Shown: positions 44,859-54,354 of the stretch, one piece after another
How the letters are laid out: each line of letters begins with the position of its first letter
Numbering within the stretch: the stretch's first letter is position 1
Assembly (NCBI RefSeq): GCF_011764505.1
Contig: NZ_AP022839.1
Span: 1,285,001-1,349,000 of the forward strand
Reading direction: 5' to 3'
From: Legionella antarctica
GTDB taxonomy: Bacteria > Pseudomonadota > Gammaproteobacteria > Legionellales > Legionellaceae
DNA: 64,000 bases
Position numbers and translations under genes: made by a program
Notes under the pieces: model-generated
What the model saw: only the letters and a program-made list of their open reading frames with translations
The model's database searches: none
What the model was told of the DNA's origin: nothing

Positions 44859-45426
44859 ATGGATATGATTGATCTTTATAGTGAGTATTTAATTTTCCAA
44901 AATAAATATGCGACAGCTACAGGGTTGTCTGATTTGGTTGATGGAGCATTTGCTCATGACAAAGTAACCCGATTTCTTCGTCTTGAGGACTTTGGTTCAA
45001 AATCACTTTGGTGCTATGTAAAAAAGCCAGTTAGGTCGCAAGAAACAGTTGGTGGAGTATTGATTCTTGATGACTCCATTGAGGAAAAACCTTACACCGA
45101 TGAGAGTGAAGTGAATTGCTGGCATTACTCTCATGCTAAAGGGACTGTACTCAAAGGGATAAACATCTTGTCGTGCATGGTTCGCTACGCTGACTTCAGC
45201 CTATCCATAGGATATGAGGTGATTAAAAAAGATATCGCTTATTGTGATATTAAAACCAGACAAACGAGAAGAAAATCATCAGTGACCAAGAATCAATTAT
45301 TTCAAAACCTGATTGCCCAGGCTATTACCAATAAGGTGACGTTTGATTATGTGCTAGCTGACAACTGATTTGGCTCGAAGGCCAATATGATTCACATCCA
45401 TAAAGACCTTCAAAAGTCGTTTATCA
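44859..45426 (+). pseudogene. IS4/IS701-type transposase, 5' part
   Basis: Starts MDMIDLYSEYLIFQNKYATA. It shows LILDDSIEEKPYTDES (first Asp) and, at 45354-45371, VLADN followed by TGA where the family has Trp (LADNWFGSK), so a TGG-to-TGA nonsense change is present. The frame resumes FGSKANMIHIHKDLQKSFI up to the IS66 copy 3 insertion. GGAGGG lies upstream of the ATG. Confidence 0.82.
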
Positions 45427-45446
45427 GTAAGCGCCAAACCAAAGAC

Positions 45447-47057
45447 CTACTTGTCTTCATACTGTAAAACAGGAATGATTCTTTGATCCTTGAGTAACTC
45501 TGGGTTGACGTTGTAGGGCAATAAGAGTTGAATATCATGCTCATTATTACATTTGGCGACACTCTCAAGCGCGAATTTAAAGTAAGCAAAGACATCCACG
45601 CTATGCTCTTTGCATGTTTGCACTAGAGAAAAGAGAATACTCGAAGCATCAGCACCTTTAGTTGATGTATTAAACAACCAATTTTTCCGCCCGATCACAA
45701 AGGGTTTGATGGCGCGTTCAGAACGATTATTATCTATTTCAAGCCGACCATCATTAATGTATTGCGTGAGACTATCCCAGTGCTTTATTGAATAAAAAAG
45801 TGCTTTTCCGAGTGGCGACTTTGGCAAGGTGGTTTTTTGTTGTGTTAACAACCACTGCTTGAACTCACTTAAAATCGGCTTGGCTTCAGTCATTCGTGCC
45901 TGTTTAACTTGCTCATTTGTTGCCTTGTCTTCTTTTAAGCGCTTTTCAATAGCATAAAGTTTCGCGAACCACTCAACCGCTGATTTAGCAATACCGGGTT
46001 TGTTTTTAGTGGCTTTGACAATATCAACAAAGTAACGTCTGGCATGCGCCATACAAGCAACATGCTTAATGCGCGACTTATCAAGATTTACATAAGCACT
46101 GTAGCAATCGGCATGAAGATAGCCTTCAAACGAATCAAAGAACTGCTTGGCAATCGCATCTTGGCGACTCGAATGATATTGATAAACAAAACAGCGCTTA
46201 TCTGGTGGACCCCCACCAAAAAGCCACATGTAGGAGGTGCTGGTTGATAACTTGCCTTGTTCATTAAGGACTTGAAGTACGGTTTCATCAGCATAGGCTA
46301 CATCATAGCTTTGTATTTGTGTCACCATTTTATCAACGATGGGCTTGAGCAGCTCGGCAGCTTTTACCACCCAGTTACCCAAATTAGTACGACTAATCTC
46401 AGCGCCCATGCTTTTAAACATATCCTCTTGGCGATATAGAGGTAAATGACGGTTGAACTTAGCATCAATGACCGCTGCCACAAGACCTGCCGTGGCAATG
46501 CTCTTTGGAAAAGGTTGTTTAGGTGGCTTGGCTGTTTTAATAGTATCTTCGCATGACTTGCAGGCGTATTTTCTTCTGATGTGAATCACGCGATAAGTGA
46601 CTTGAGGCAATACATCAAGTTGCTCACTGGTTTCATTGCCAATGTGTGTTAAGGCACAACCGCAAGCACAGTGTTTGTCTGCATCATTGATGTCATGAAT
46701 GTGCTCGATATAAGGCATGTTTGAGGGGAGTGGCTTGCGGCCAGGTTTTTTCTTTTTAATCGTAATGGTTTTGGTTTCAATAACTTCTTCAGATGTAACA
46801 TCTTGTGAGCTCAACAGTTCTGCTTCATCAAAGCCTAAATCCAGCTGTTTGTCTTCTTCAAGCTTCTCGCTTTTTCGGCCAAATTTAGCGTTTTTTAATA
46901 CAAAGAGCTGATGGTGCAGCGCAGAAATAATAATGTCTTTTGATTGAATATGTTCTTGGTGTTTTTTCTCGGACTCGACCAATTTCAGCTGTAAATCAGC
47001 CACCATTTGTTCCATGGTTTTGGAGTCTTTTTGAGTGATGTAATTGGTCTTTTTCAT
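45447..47057 (-). CDS. tnpC: IS66 transposase TnpC (copy 3)
   Basis: Identical to the proteins at 29200 and 36875; catalytic regions intact. Confidence 0.93.
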   Translation of the reverse strand: MKKTNYITQKDSKTMEQMVADLQLKLVESEKKHQEHIQSKDIIISALHHQLFVLKNAKFGRKSEKLEEDKQLDLGFDEAELLSSQDVTSEEVIETKTITIKKKKPGRKPLPSNMPYIEHIHDINDADKHCACGCALTHIGNETSEQLDVLPQVTYRVIHIRRKYACKSCEDTIKTAKPPKQPFPKSIATAGLVAAVIDAKFNRHLPLYRQEDMFKSMGAEISRTNLGNWVVKAAELLKPIVDKMVTQIQSYDVAYADETVLQVLNEQGKLSTSTSYMWLFGGGPPDKRCFVYQYHSSRQDAIAKQFFDSFEGYLHADCYSAYVNLDKSRIKHVACMAHARRYFVDIVKATKNKPGIAKSAVEWFAKLYAIEKRLKEDKATNEQVKQARMTEAKPILSEFKQWLLTQQKTTLPKSPLGKALFYSIKHWDSLTQYINDGRLEIDNNRSERAIKPFVIGRKNWLFNTSTKGADASSILFSLVQTCKEHSVDVFAYFKFALESVAKCNNEHDIQLLLPYNVNPELLKDQRIIPVLQYEDK

Positions 47058-47123
47058 GGGCTTATTATACCAAAAAACCAGTGGCCAAACCATCATTTGA
47101 CCCAATAAAACCAACACGTTTCA

Positions 47124-47480
47124 TTAATAAAAACCACTGTAATCAAGGGCTTTATTCTGAGCCATCAGGTCATAATCAAGGCCTGCCAATAACCAACTTA
47201 ATTGCTTGTTATCAAGTGTTGCAACATCCATATTTTCATCATATTTTATGATTTTAAACCGGCCTTTTTCCAGACGTTTATAAATCAGGACAAAGCCATT
47301 CTTGTCCCAGTACAGCAACTTCACTTTATCACGAGCCCGATTATAGAATAGAGTCAGTGAACCATCTTGTACTATATGGCTCGATAGGTCACTAATAATA
47401 TAACTCAAGCCGTTAATTGATTTGCGCATATCTATGGGCTGGCTGTATAAATAAATCTGCTGCTGGTCAAATGATATCAT
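47124..47480 (-). CDS. tnpB: IS66 accessory protein TnpB (copy 3)
   Basis: 118 residues identical to the other two copies. Confidence 0.93.
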   Translation of the reverse strand: MISFDQQQIYLYSQPIDMRKSINGLSYIISDLSSHIVQDGSLTLFYNRARDKVKLLYWDKNGFVLIYKRLEKGRFKIIKYDENMDVATLDNKQLSWLLAGLDYDLMAQNKALDYSGFY

Positions 47481-47815
47481 CGTGCATCGCCTAATAGCTG
47501 GATAAGCGCACTGGCTTTGCTGATGTCTGCTTCAGTTTTAATGTGCAATTTAATACCCGTAGGTAGGATAACTTCCAGACAGGATGTCGGCGCAGCTTTA
47601 ACTTGGGATAGTTCACGTGCTGGGGTCGTTGATACCTTCAACAGCTTCGGCTCAGCGTTCCCGGAGATCTTTTTATTAAGTCTTCCGCGCCAATAAACAA
47701 ATTGCTTATATACCAGACCTTGTTGTTCACAAAATTTTGGTTGCGCTAATCCACTTGATTCCCAGAGGCTGTTTTGCTCTGACCAATAGGCCTGTCGATT
47801 TGAACTCATACTCAT
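47477..47815 (-). CDS. tnpA: IS66 accessory protein TnpA (copy 3)
   Basis: 112 residues identical to the other two copies. Confidence 0.9.
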   Translation of the reverse strand: MSMSSNRQAYWSEQNSLWESSGLAQPKFCEQQGLVYKQFVYWRGRLNKKISGNAEPKLLKVSTTPARELSQVKAAPTSCLEVILPTGIKLHIKTEADISKASALIQLLGDAR

Positions 47816-47892
47816 GTCTCCTTTGTTTGTAATTTAAAGGAGTTTGAGTTAATTCACTTGTCCTGTGTAGATGGGGTTGCTTTGGCGCTTAC

Positions 47893-48290
47893 GTTTATCA
47901 TTGGAATCAAGTCTAACCGAACATTAGCCTTATCTGAAAACGATGCCAAAAACGGACGGTACCAACAAGTAAGAGCATTAGATGTTGAAGAGGATGTAGC
48001 CCAAACAGTCTGGCTTAAAGGCCTAGACTTCCCAGTGAGGCTCCTGAAAAAAGTATTCAAAAACGAAAACGGTTCAACAGGAATTCTCTATCTTGTTTCT
48101 AATGACATGCTAAGTAGTGCCGAACGTCTTTATGAAGTGTACTAGAAACGGTGGCGGATTGAAGAGTACCACAAATCAATTAAGCAAAACGCAAGCTTAA
48201 CCAAGTCTCCCACTAGAACCGTCAAAACACAGTGTAATCATATTTATGCTTCTATTATTGCCTATTGCAAGCTGGAAATGTTAAAGATAA
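47893..48290 (+). pseudogene. IS4/IS701-type transposase, 3' part
   Basis: Continues the 44859 gene after IS66: KSFIIGIKSNRTLALSENDA, VAQTVWLKGLDFPV and GILYLVSNDM. A TAG at 48143-48145 then replaces an expected Gln, and the catalytic Glu region KRWRIEEYHKSIKQNASLTK, the helix NHIYASIIAYCKLEMLKIK and a one-base deletion near 48285 follow. With two nonsense codons, a frameshift and an IS it is long dead. Confidence 0.82.
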
Positions 48291-48651
48291 AACTCAATTA
48301 AATCACTTTGCCATTAAGTACAAACTAATTGTTAGGGCTAACCAGATTGCATGGCAGGAGCTTGTTAGTAAATTAAAAAGTGCAATCACCTACTTTAGCA
48401 ACCAAAAACACCGTATGAACTATAGCCAATATCAGTCGCAAAATTTCTCAATCGGTTCAGGGGTAACTGAAGCTGCCTGCAAAACACTCATTAAACAGCG
48501 TCTCGGCCAATCAGGAATGAAGTGGAAAACTCAGAGGATCGCTATGGTACTTCGTTTAAGGGCATTGATGTCTACCAAAGGTCGATGGAAACAATTTTGG
48601 GATCGTATTAATCAAGCAGGTTTAGTGGGTTTGGCTCAGTTGGGTTCGTAA
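48265..48651 (+). pseudogene. Chimeric transposase tail (IS4/IS701-type joined to ISKra4-type)
   Basis: A 128-codon frame. Its first part (TQLNHFAIKYKLIVRANQIAWQEL) is the usual C-terminus of the preceding IS4/IS701-type transposase, displaced by one base. From about 48380 the sequence SAITYFSNQKHRMNYSQYQS then NFSIGSGVTEAACKTLIKQRL and QSGMKWKTQ is the C-terminal signature of ISKra4-family transposases (IGSGxxEAACK...RL..SGMxW). The fusion must come from a deletion between two adjacent IS. An IS end follows at 48670. Confidence 0.7.
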
Positions 48652-48669
48652 GTGCTACCATCAATTGTT

Positions 48670-48692
48670 ACATCAATTCGAGGTCACACCCC
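48670..48692 (+). repeat. IS terminal repeat after the ISKra4-type remnant
   Basis: ACATCAATTCGAGGTCACAC and the next three C's are matched, inverted with one mismatch, by the orphan end at 21111-21133. It marks the boundary between the island and the helicase gene region. Confidence 0.6.
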
Positions 48693-48730
48693 CTTACTGG
48701 AGATAATTTTTCGTTAACTCTCAGATACAA

Positions 48731-48760
48731 TTGTCAATTAGACTAAAAATTGACTACAAT
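48731..48760 (+). promoter_or_regulatory. Sigma70-type promoter for the SNF2 helicase
   Basis: TTGTCA (48731-48736), an 18-bp spacer and TACAAT (48755-48760). Transcription would start near 48767, which supports the ATG at 48790 rather than the TTG at 48769 as the start codon. Confidence 0.5.
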
Positions 48761-48789
48761 AGACCCTTTTGCCTGGACTAATCTATCCT

Positions 48790-51700
48790 ATGCTAAATGA
48801 AGCAATATCTAAAATGCCAGAAGCTTTTGAATCAAGAATATTGTTACGAGGACAAGAATATTTTCAAAAAGGCCAGGTACTGAATATTCGTTTAAGTGAT
48901 GGCTTATTAAAGGGGCGAGTCAAGGGCAGCTCAAGTCAGATCTATGATATTCATATGGATTTAAAAGCTTGGCCAGGAAAGCCGTCTCGTTGTACCTGTG
49001 CTTATCAAATTAACTGTAAGCATGCGGCTGCTTGTCTGTTTGCATTGCGCGATAGAGAAAAAGTAAACAATACGTCCTCCATCCCTTTGGATAAATTAGA
49101 CAGAAAGTTAGATACCTGGTTAAAAAATCTTCGTGCTCAGGAAGAAACTTCAGTTAAAAAGCATGAAGCAACGCATCATTTGAATTATATAATTACTTTA
49201 AGATTAGATGGACATGAGCATAAAGTCAGCATTGACTTAGCTCTAGCCAAGCTATTAAAACGTGGTGGATATGGAAAAAGAATTATTTTTAACAGTCTTC
49301 CTGACTCTAAAAAACAGCATTTCATCGGAGATGATAATGATATCGTGGCGCAATTATTATTTAAATGTGGTGTTTCCGGGTGGTTTGACCACTTAACTAT
49401 TCGTAACAGTGAACTTTTAAGCAGAATCATATCTACGGGTAGAGCTTTTTTTAACGTGGATGCAGAAGAACCTATCCAGATGGGAGAGGAACTCACAGGA
49501 ATATGTCAATGGGTTCTCTCTCCAAATGGAAATCAAAGTCTATTATTAATGCAAGATAATAAAACTCTGACTCCATTATTATTGGATGAGTGTTGGTATT
49601 ATAATGCTACAGAATCAGTGATGGGCTGCTTAAATACTTCCTATCCAGTCAAACAGCTTCGCCATTTACTTGAAGCTCCCCCCATTCCTCTTGAACAGGC
49701 AAAGTTACTGGCCGAAAAAATGGCTAAAACATGCCCAGAGTTTCCTACACCACGAGTTTTTGAAAAGCGTGAAACCCAGGAGATTACTCCTGTGCCTGTT
49801 CTTATTCTCGATGCGATCTGTGAATATGAGAATGAGTCTTCCTGGTTTTATGATAAAGAGGAAGATATTAATGCGTTATTTGTTGCAAAAATAGCTTTTG
49901 ATTATTCAGGATTAATTATTGCCAGTAGTGAAGATTGTGCCACAGTGGTGCGTGAGCAAAAAGATATATTATGTGAATATAAACGTGATACACATTTTGA
50001 GGCATCAAAACTTCTGGAACTTCATCAATTCATCAATTTAAGACCCATCCACAAATGGGAAAATTATAATTTGGATTTAAAAGAAAACTCATACTTGGTA
50101 TTAAAGAATATTAAAGTACAAGCTGATTTGGAAACTCTTTACAATAAAGCGATCCCTAAACTGAAAAGTCAAGGATGGCGAATAGAATTTGCCAGCCCCT
50201 TATATCAGGAAATCATTAGTGCTGATGAGGTGGAGTGGTATTCAGATTTACATGAAAGCACTACGGATTTCTTTTCATATCAATTGGGTATTTTGGTTGA
50301 AGGCAGCCCAGTAAGTATTGTTCCTTTAGTCGCAGATCTCATTCAACGATACAATGGGGAGGATTTAGATAGTTTGCCAGACTCACAGCTTGTTAAACTG
50401 CCCTTACATGACGGGAGAGCGTTACAATTGCAAATGGGGCGAATCAAACCGCTCGTTCGCTTATTGTTGCAGTTTGGTTTGCGTCAAATTGATCCTCATC
50501 AACATTTGCAAATTAATAAATATCAATTGATCCTGATGCAAGAGGCGGAATTGGCAATTGCTGCAACTAATGCACGTTGGCAAGGAGCTGAAGATTTTCG
50601 TGAAGAATTAACCCAACTAATTAAATTAACTAACCTGCCTGAAATTACTCCTCCAGTGGGCTTAAACGCCAATTTAAGAGACTATCAACAGTATGGATTA
50701 AACTGGTTACAATTTTTAAGAGCAAGTCGTTTTAATGGTATTTTGGCAGATGATATGGGCTTAGGTAAAACAATACAAACACTTGCCCATTTACAATATG
50801 AAAAAGAACAGGGCAGGCTGCAAAATGCTACCTTGATAGTAGCCCCAACCAGTCTTGTGGGTAATTGGCTGGCTGAGGCAAAACGCTTTACTCCTGAATT
50901 AACTGTTCTGATTTATCATGGCAGCGAAAGACATCAGGATAATTTTGATGATTACGATCTCGTGATTTCTACTTACGGATTAATTCATCGGGATAAAGAA
51001 AAATTTATTACATATTCTTTTTATTATCTTATTTTGGATGAAGCACAGTTTATAAAAAACGCACGGACTAAAACCACGCAAATTATTCAACAATTGAAGG
51101 CATCACATCGTTTATGTCTTACCGGGACACCTTTAGAAAATCATTTAGGTGAGCTGTGGTCGTTATTTCATTTTTTAATCCCCGGCCTCTTAGGTGATGC
51201 GAAACAATTCAGGCTCTGGTTTAGAACCCCCATAGAGAAATATGCTGATTTGGATAGAAGAGAATTATTAGCTAAAAGAGTTAAGCCATTCATGCTCCGA
51301 AGGACAAAAAATCAAGTGGCCAGTGAATTGCCTCCTAAAACCGAAATGATTCGCTCGATAGACATAGTTGGTCCGCAACGCGATCTGTACGAAGCAATTC
51401 GGATGAGTATGGAGAAGAAGGTCCGTGATGCAATCGCCAAACAAGGTTTAGGTAAAAGTCATATTTTATTATTAGATGCCCTGCTAAAATTGCGCCAAGT
51501 TTGCTGTGATCCCAGGTTGTTGTCTTTGCCCGAGGCAGCTATAGCTCATGGAACATCAAGTAAACTTGAGGCTTTAATGGAGTTGCTTGATAATCTGGTT
51601 GAAGAAGGGCGACGCGTACTGGTGTTTTCTCAATTCACCTCCATGCTGAAACTAATCGAAGAGCAATTAAATGCGAAACAATATGAGTACTTAAAATTAA

Positions 51701-52068
51701 CTGGTCAAACGCAAAACAGACAGGCTTTAGTTGAGCAGTTTCAGGAAGGTAAAACACCTATCTTTTTAATTAGTCTAAAAGCGGGAGGAACGGGGCTTAA
51801 TTTAACGCGTGCTGATACGGTAATTCATTACGACCCCTGGTGGAATCCGGCAGTTGAAGATCAAGCGACAGATAGAACCCATCGTATAGGTCAAGAAAAT
51901 CCAGTATTTGTTTATAAATTAATAACATCAGGCACTGTCGAAGAGGCCATTTTAGGAATGCAAGAGAGAAAAAGACAGTTAGTTGATGGAATATTGTCTG
52001 CAGATTCCTCCAAGACTATGAGTTTGAGTGAAGAGGATCTTGCCCAATTTTTCATGCCCCTCACCTAA
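48790..52068 (+). CDS. SNF2-family helicase with SWIM zinc finger
   Basis: 1092 residues from the ATG at 48790. A SWIM-type finger near the start has Cys68, Cys70, Cys76 and His78 (RCTCAYQINCKHAAACLFAL). A 500-residue middle part is typical of bacterial SWIM-SNF2 proteins. The C-terminal 450 residues form the Snf2 ATPase: motif I LADDMGLGKTIQTLAHL, Ia IVAPTSLVGNW, II LILDEAQFIKN, III LTGTPLENHLGELWS, V/VI SLKAGGTGLNLTRADTVIHYDPWWNPAVEDQATDRTHRIGQ. It is probably a DNA translocase or chromatin/RNA-polymerase remodeller; the exact role in bacteria is not established. It abuts the IS island and is intact. Confidence 0.92.
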   Translation: MLNEAISKMPEAFESRILLRGQEYFQKGQVLNIRLSDGLLKGRVKGSSSQIYDIHMDLKAWPGKPSRCTCAYQINCKHAAACLFALRDREKVNNTSSIPLDKLDRKLDTWLKNLRAQEETSVKKHEATHHLNYIITLRLDGHEHKVSIDLALAKLLKRGGYGKRIIFNSLPDSKKQHFIGDDNDIVAQLLFKCGVSGWFDHLTIRNSELLSRIISTGRAFFNVDAEEPIQMGEELTGICQWVLSPNGNQSLLLMQDNKTLTPLLLDECWYYNATESVMGCLNTSYPVKQLRHLLEAPPIPLEQAKLLAEKMAKTCPEFPTPRVFEKRETQEITPVPVLILDAICEYENESSWFYDKEEDINALFVAKIAFDYSGLIIASSEDCATVVREQKDILCEYKRDTHFEASKLLELHQFINLRPIHKWENYNLDLKENSYLVLKNIKVQADLETLYNKAIPKLKSQGWRIEFASPLYQEIISADEVEWYSDLHESTTDFFSYQLGILVEGSPVSIVPLVADLIQRYNGEDLDSLPDSQLVKLPLHDGRALQLQMGRIKPLVRLLLQFGLRQIDPHQHLQINKYQLILMQEAELAIAATNARWQGAEDFREELTQLIKLTNLPEITPPVGLNANLRDYQQYGLNWLQFLRASRFNGILADDMGLGKTIQTLAHLQYEKEQGRLQNATLIVAPTSLVGNWLAEAKRFTPELTVLIYHGSERHQDNFDDYDLVISTYGLIHRDKEKFITYSFYYLILDEAQFIKNARTKTTQIIQQLKASHRLCLTGTPLENHLGELWSLFHFLIPGLLGDAKQFRLWFRTPIEKYADLDRRELLAKRVKPFMLRRTKNQVASELPPKTEMIRSIDIVGPQRDLYEAIRMSMEKKVRDAIAKQGLGKSHILLLDALLKLRQVCCDPRLLSLPEAAIAHGTSSKLEALMELLDNLVEEGRRVLVFSQFTSMLKLIEEQLNAKQYEYLKLTGQTQNRQALVEQFQEGKTPIFLISLKAGGTGLNLTRADTVIHYDPWWNPAVEDQATDRTHRIGQENPVFVYKLITSGTVEEAILGMQERKRQLVDGILSADSSKTMSLSEEDLAQFFMPLT

Positions 52069-52094
52069 ACGGCCAGATTTGGCCCATCCTGAAT

Positions 52095-52159
52095 GATCTC
52101 ACCCGGTAAAAAATTCTCACATACTTGATGTATGCTGGGCTTTTTAACTGGGTGAGATC
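52095..52159. repeat. Inverted repeat downstream of the helicase
   Basis: GATCTCACCCGGTAAAAA (52095-52112) pairs with TTTTTAACTGGGTGAGATC (52141-52159), nearly perfect over 18 bp, around a 28-nt loop that itself holds CATAC/GTATG. It may act as a terminator-like or dispersed intergenic element. The rest of the 52069-52397 gap has only AT-rich sequence leading to the next promoter. Confidence 0.55.
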
Positions 52160-52397
52160 GTTTATACTATCTCAGAATTTCCTTGGTTTGTGTCGTTAGA
52201 TTGTCCAGCCTATGCTTCTAAAAGTTAGGGATGGTATTGGTTACAGAGTTATTTTAATCGTCGCACTGCTATTTTATAACAGGCACCTCTACCTACGTGT
52301 CGCGATTCATTTTATTTTTAATAAAAAACAGCATTAAAATTGGTAAATTTACGGATCATAGATTATGATTTAAGAGATTGAAATAATGGAGATAATA

Positions 52398-52829
52398 ATG
52401 AAAGCATGGAACGTTATTTGTGGTTTTGTTTTAACAGTGTGTTATTTACCTTTGGTAATGGCAGCAGCGTCACCTGCAGGTACCTGGACTACCATTGATG
52501 ATAAAACCGGTGCAAAAAGAGCAGTGGTTCGATTGTCCGAATCAGGGGGCACTTTAAATGGCACTATAATGAAAGTATACCCTCAAGCAGGTGATACTGG
52601 AATTTGCTCCAAGTGTCCAGGTGCTTTTAAAGGGAAAAAAATTCAAGGCCTGACTTTTGTCTGGGGATTAAAAGACCAAGGAAATGGAGTATGGGGTGGT
52701 GGTTCTATACTTGATCCCAAAACTGGTAAGATTTATAAAGCCAAGATGACGCTTAAAGGTAATAAACTTTATGTTAGAGGTTATGTTGGTATATCTATGC
52801 TCGGCAGAACTCAAACTTGGGTTAAATAA
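52398..52829 (+). CDS. DUF2147 exported protein
   Basis: 143 residues; the start at 52398 is preceded by GGAG at 6 bp. Signal peptide MKAWNVICGFVLTVCYLPLVMA, then the DUF2147 domain: SPAGTWTTIDDKTGAKRAVVRL, GGTLNGTIMKVYPQ, CSKCPGAFKGKKIQGL, WGGGSILDPKTGKIYKAKMTLKGNKLYVRGYVGISMLGRTQTW. The C-x-x-C and the final RGYxG-x-x-x-LGR-x-x-x-W are family hallmarks. It is a small periplasmic beta-barrel of unknown function. A strong terminator follows. Confidence 0.9.
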   Translation: MKAWNVICGFVLTVCYLPLVMAAASPAGTWTTIDDKTGAKRAVVRLSESGGTLNGTIMKVYPQAGDTGICSKCPGAFKGKKIQGLTFVWGLKDQGNGVWGGGSILDPKTGKIYKAKMTLKGNKLYVRGYVGISMLGRTQTWVK

Positions 52830-52855
52830 AATCAAGACTTAAAAATAAGTTACGA

Positions 52856-52885
52856 AAAGACACACATAGGTGTGTCTTTTTTTTT
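52856..52885 (+). terminator. Rho-independent terminator
   Basis: The stem AAAGACACAC / GGTGTGTCTTT with a 3-4-nt loop is followed by a run of nine T. It ends the DUF2147 transcript. Confidence 0.9.
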
Positions 52886-52970
52886 AAAGACTATTACAAT
52901 GGTTATTCTTTATTGTGGTGTAATGTCATTACCACCTCCGTTCTCTTTAACTTAACTATTGTGTTGCGCT

Positions 52971-54353
52971 ATGTTAGAACTGCAAAGTCCCAAAAAAACA
53001 GTTGATCCCTTGAAACGCCCTCCTCACTCAGCGGAGGCTGAGCAATCCATTATTGGCGGCCTAATGCTGGATAATCAGGTTTGGGATAAAATCAGCACCA
53101 AATTATGCGAGGCTGATTTTTATCGTACTGAGCATCGAATTTTATTTAGAGCTATAGGTGCTTTAGTCAAAAAGGACCAGCCCTTTGACGTAGTTACCTT
53201 GCTGGATGCCTTGAAAACCCATAATGAATTGGATGATGCAGGTGGTGAAGCTTATTTATTTGAATTGGCTAATAATACTCCTAGTGTAGCTAACGTTACT
53301 GCCTATGCGGATATAGTTCGAGAAAAATCAGTCCAACGACAACTTATCTCCGTTGCTACGGAAATTGCAGATTCTGCTTATAATCCAGCTGGTAGGGAAG
53401 TGCCTGAATTATTAGATTTTGCAGAAACTAAAGTATTTGCTATAGGTGAGCAAACTGCCGGCGATGGGGGGCCAGAGAACATTAAATCAATTCTTGTCCG
53501 CGCCGTAGAAAAGATTGATCAGTTATACCACAATGGGGACGCAATCACAGGCCTTGCTACAGGACTATCTGATTTAGATGAAATGACCTCTGGTTTGCAG
53601 CCTTCAGATTTAGTTATTGTTGCGGGCCGTCCCTCCATGGGTAAAACAACTTTAGTCATGAATATGGCAGAGCATGCTGCCATTAAAGCAGGTAAACCAG
53701 TACTTGTTTTTTCTATGGAAATGCCTGCTGATTCCTTAGCGATGAGGATGATGTCCTCTTTGGGTCGTATCGATCAGCATCGCATCAGAACGGGTAAATT
53801 AGATGATGATGATTGGCCTCGAGTTACTTCGGCGGTTCATATGCTTTCAGAGGCACCTTTATTTATTGATGATACACCCGCATTAAGTCCGGGAGAGATG
53901 AGGGCTCGTGCGCGACGCTTGGCAAAGGAGCATGGCTCTTTAGGACTCATCGTAGTGGATTACTTGCAATTAATGAAAGCGCCTGGATTTAGTGCCGATA
54001 ATCGAACGGCGGAGATCTCCGAGATTTCACGAAGTCTTAAATCTCTTGCGAAAGAATTACAAGTTCCTGTCATTGCATTGTCACAGTTGAATCGAAGTCT
54101 TGAACAACGTGCTGATAAGCGTCCGGTAATGTCAGATTTAAGGGAATCAGGTGCTATTGAGCAAGATGCGGATTTGATCTGTTTTATTTATAGGGATGAG
54201 GTTTATAATGAAGACAGTCCCGAGAAAGGAACTGCGGAAATTATTATTGCCAAACAAAGAAATGGACCAATAGGTAAAGTGCGTGTGGCATTCATCGGTA
54301 AATTTACGCGATTTGAAGATTTAGCTTTTAATGGTTATCAAGGGGTAGATTAA
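52971..54353 (+). CDS. dnaB: Replicative DNA helicase DnaB
   Basis: 460 residues from the ATG at 52971 ([20 protein letters not shown]). Hexameric helicase that unwinds DNA at the replication fork and binds primase through its N-terminal domain ([16 protein letters not shown]). The RecA-like C-terminal domain has Walker [20 protein letters not shown] near residue 220, Walker [11 protein letters not shown] and the arginine-finger region [35 protein letters not shown]. No intein or truncation. It is one base away from alr and cotranscribed with it. Confidence 0.98.
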   Translation: MLELQSPKKTVDPLKRPPHSAEAEQSIIGGLMLDNQVWDKISTKLCEADFYRTEHRILFRAIGALVKKDQPFDVVTLLDALKTHNELDDAGGEAYLFELANNTPSVANVTAYADIVREKSVQRQLISVATEIADSAYNPAGREVPELLDFAETKVFAIGEQTAGDGGPENIKSILVRAVEKIDQLYHNGDAITGLATGLSDLDEMTSGLQPSDLVIVAGRPSMGKTTLVMNMAEHAAIKAGKPVLVFSMEMPADSLAMRMMSSLGRIDQHRIRTGKLDDDDWPRVTSAVHMLSEAPLFIDDTPALSPGEMRARARRLAKEHGSLGLIVVDYLQLMKAPGFSADNRTAEISEISRSLKSLAKELQVPVIALSQLNRSLEQRADKRPVMSDLRESGAIEQDADLICFIYRDEVYNEDSPEKGTAEIIIAKQRNGPIGKVRVAFIGKFTRFEDLAFNGYQGVD

Positions 54354-54354
54354 G

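Larger units (their letters stand above)
45427..47892 (-). mobile_element. IS66-family insertion sequence, copy 3
   Basis: 2466 bp, the same ends and length as copies 1 and 2, flanked by the perfect duplication GTTTATCA (45419-45426 and 47893-47900). It interrupts the IS4/IS701-type transposase. Confidence 0.96.
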
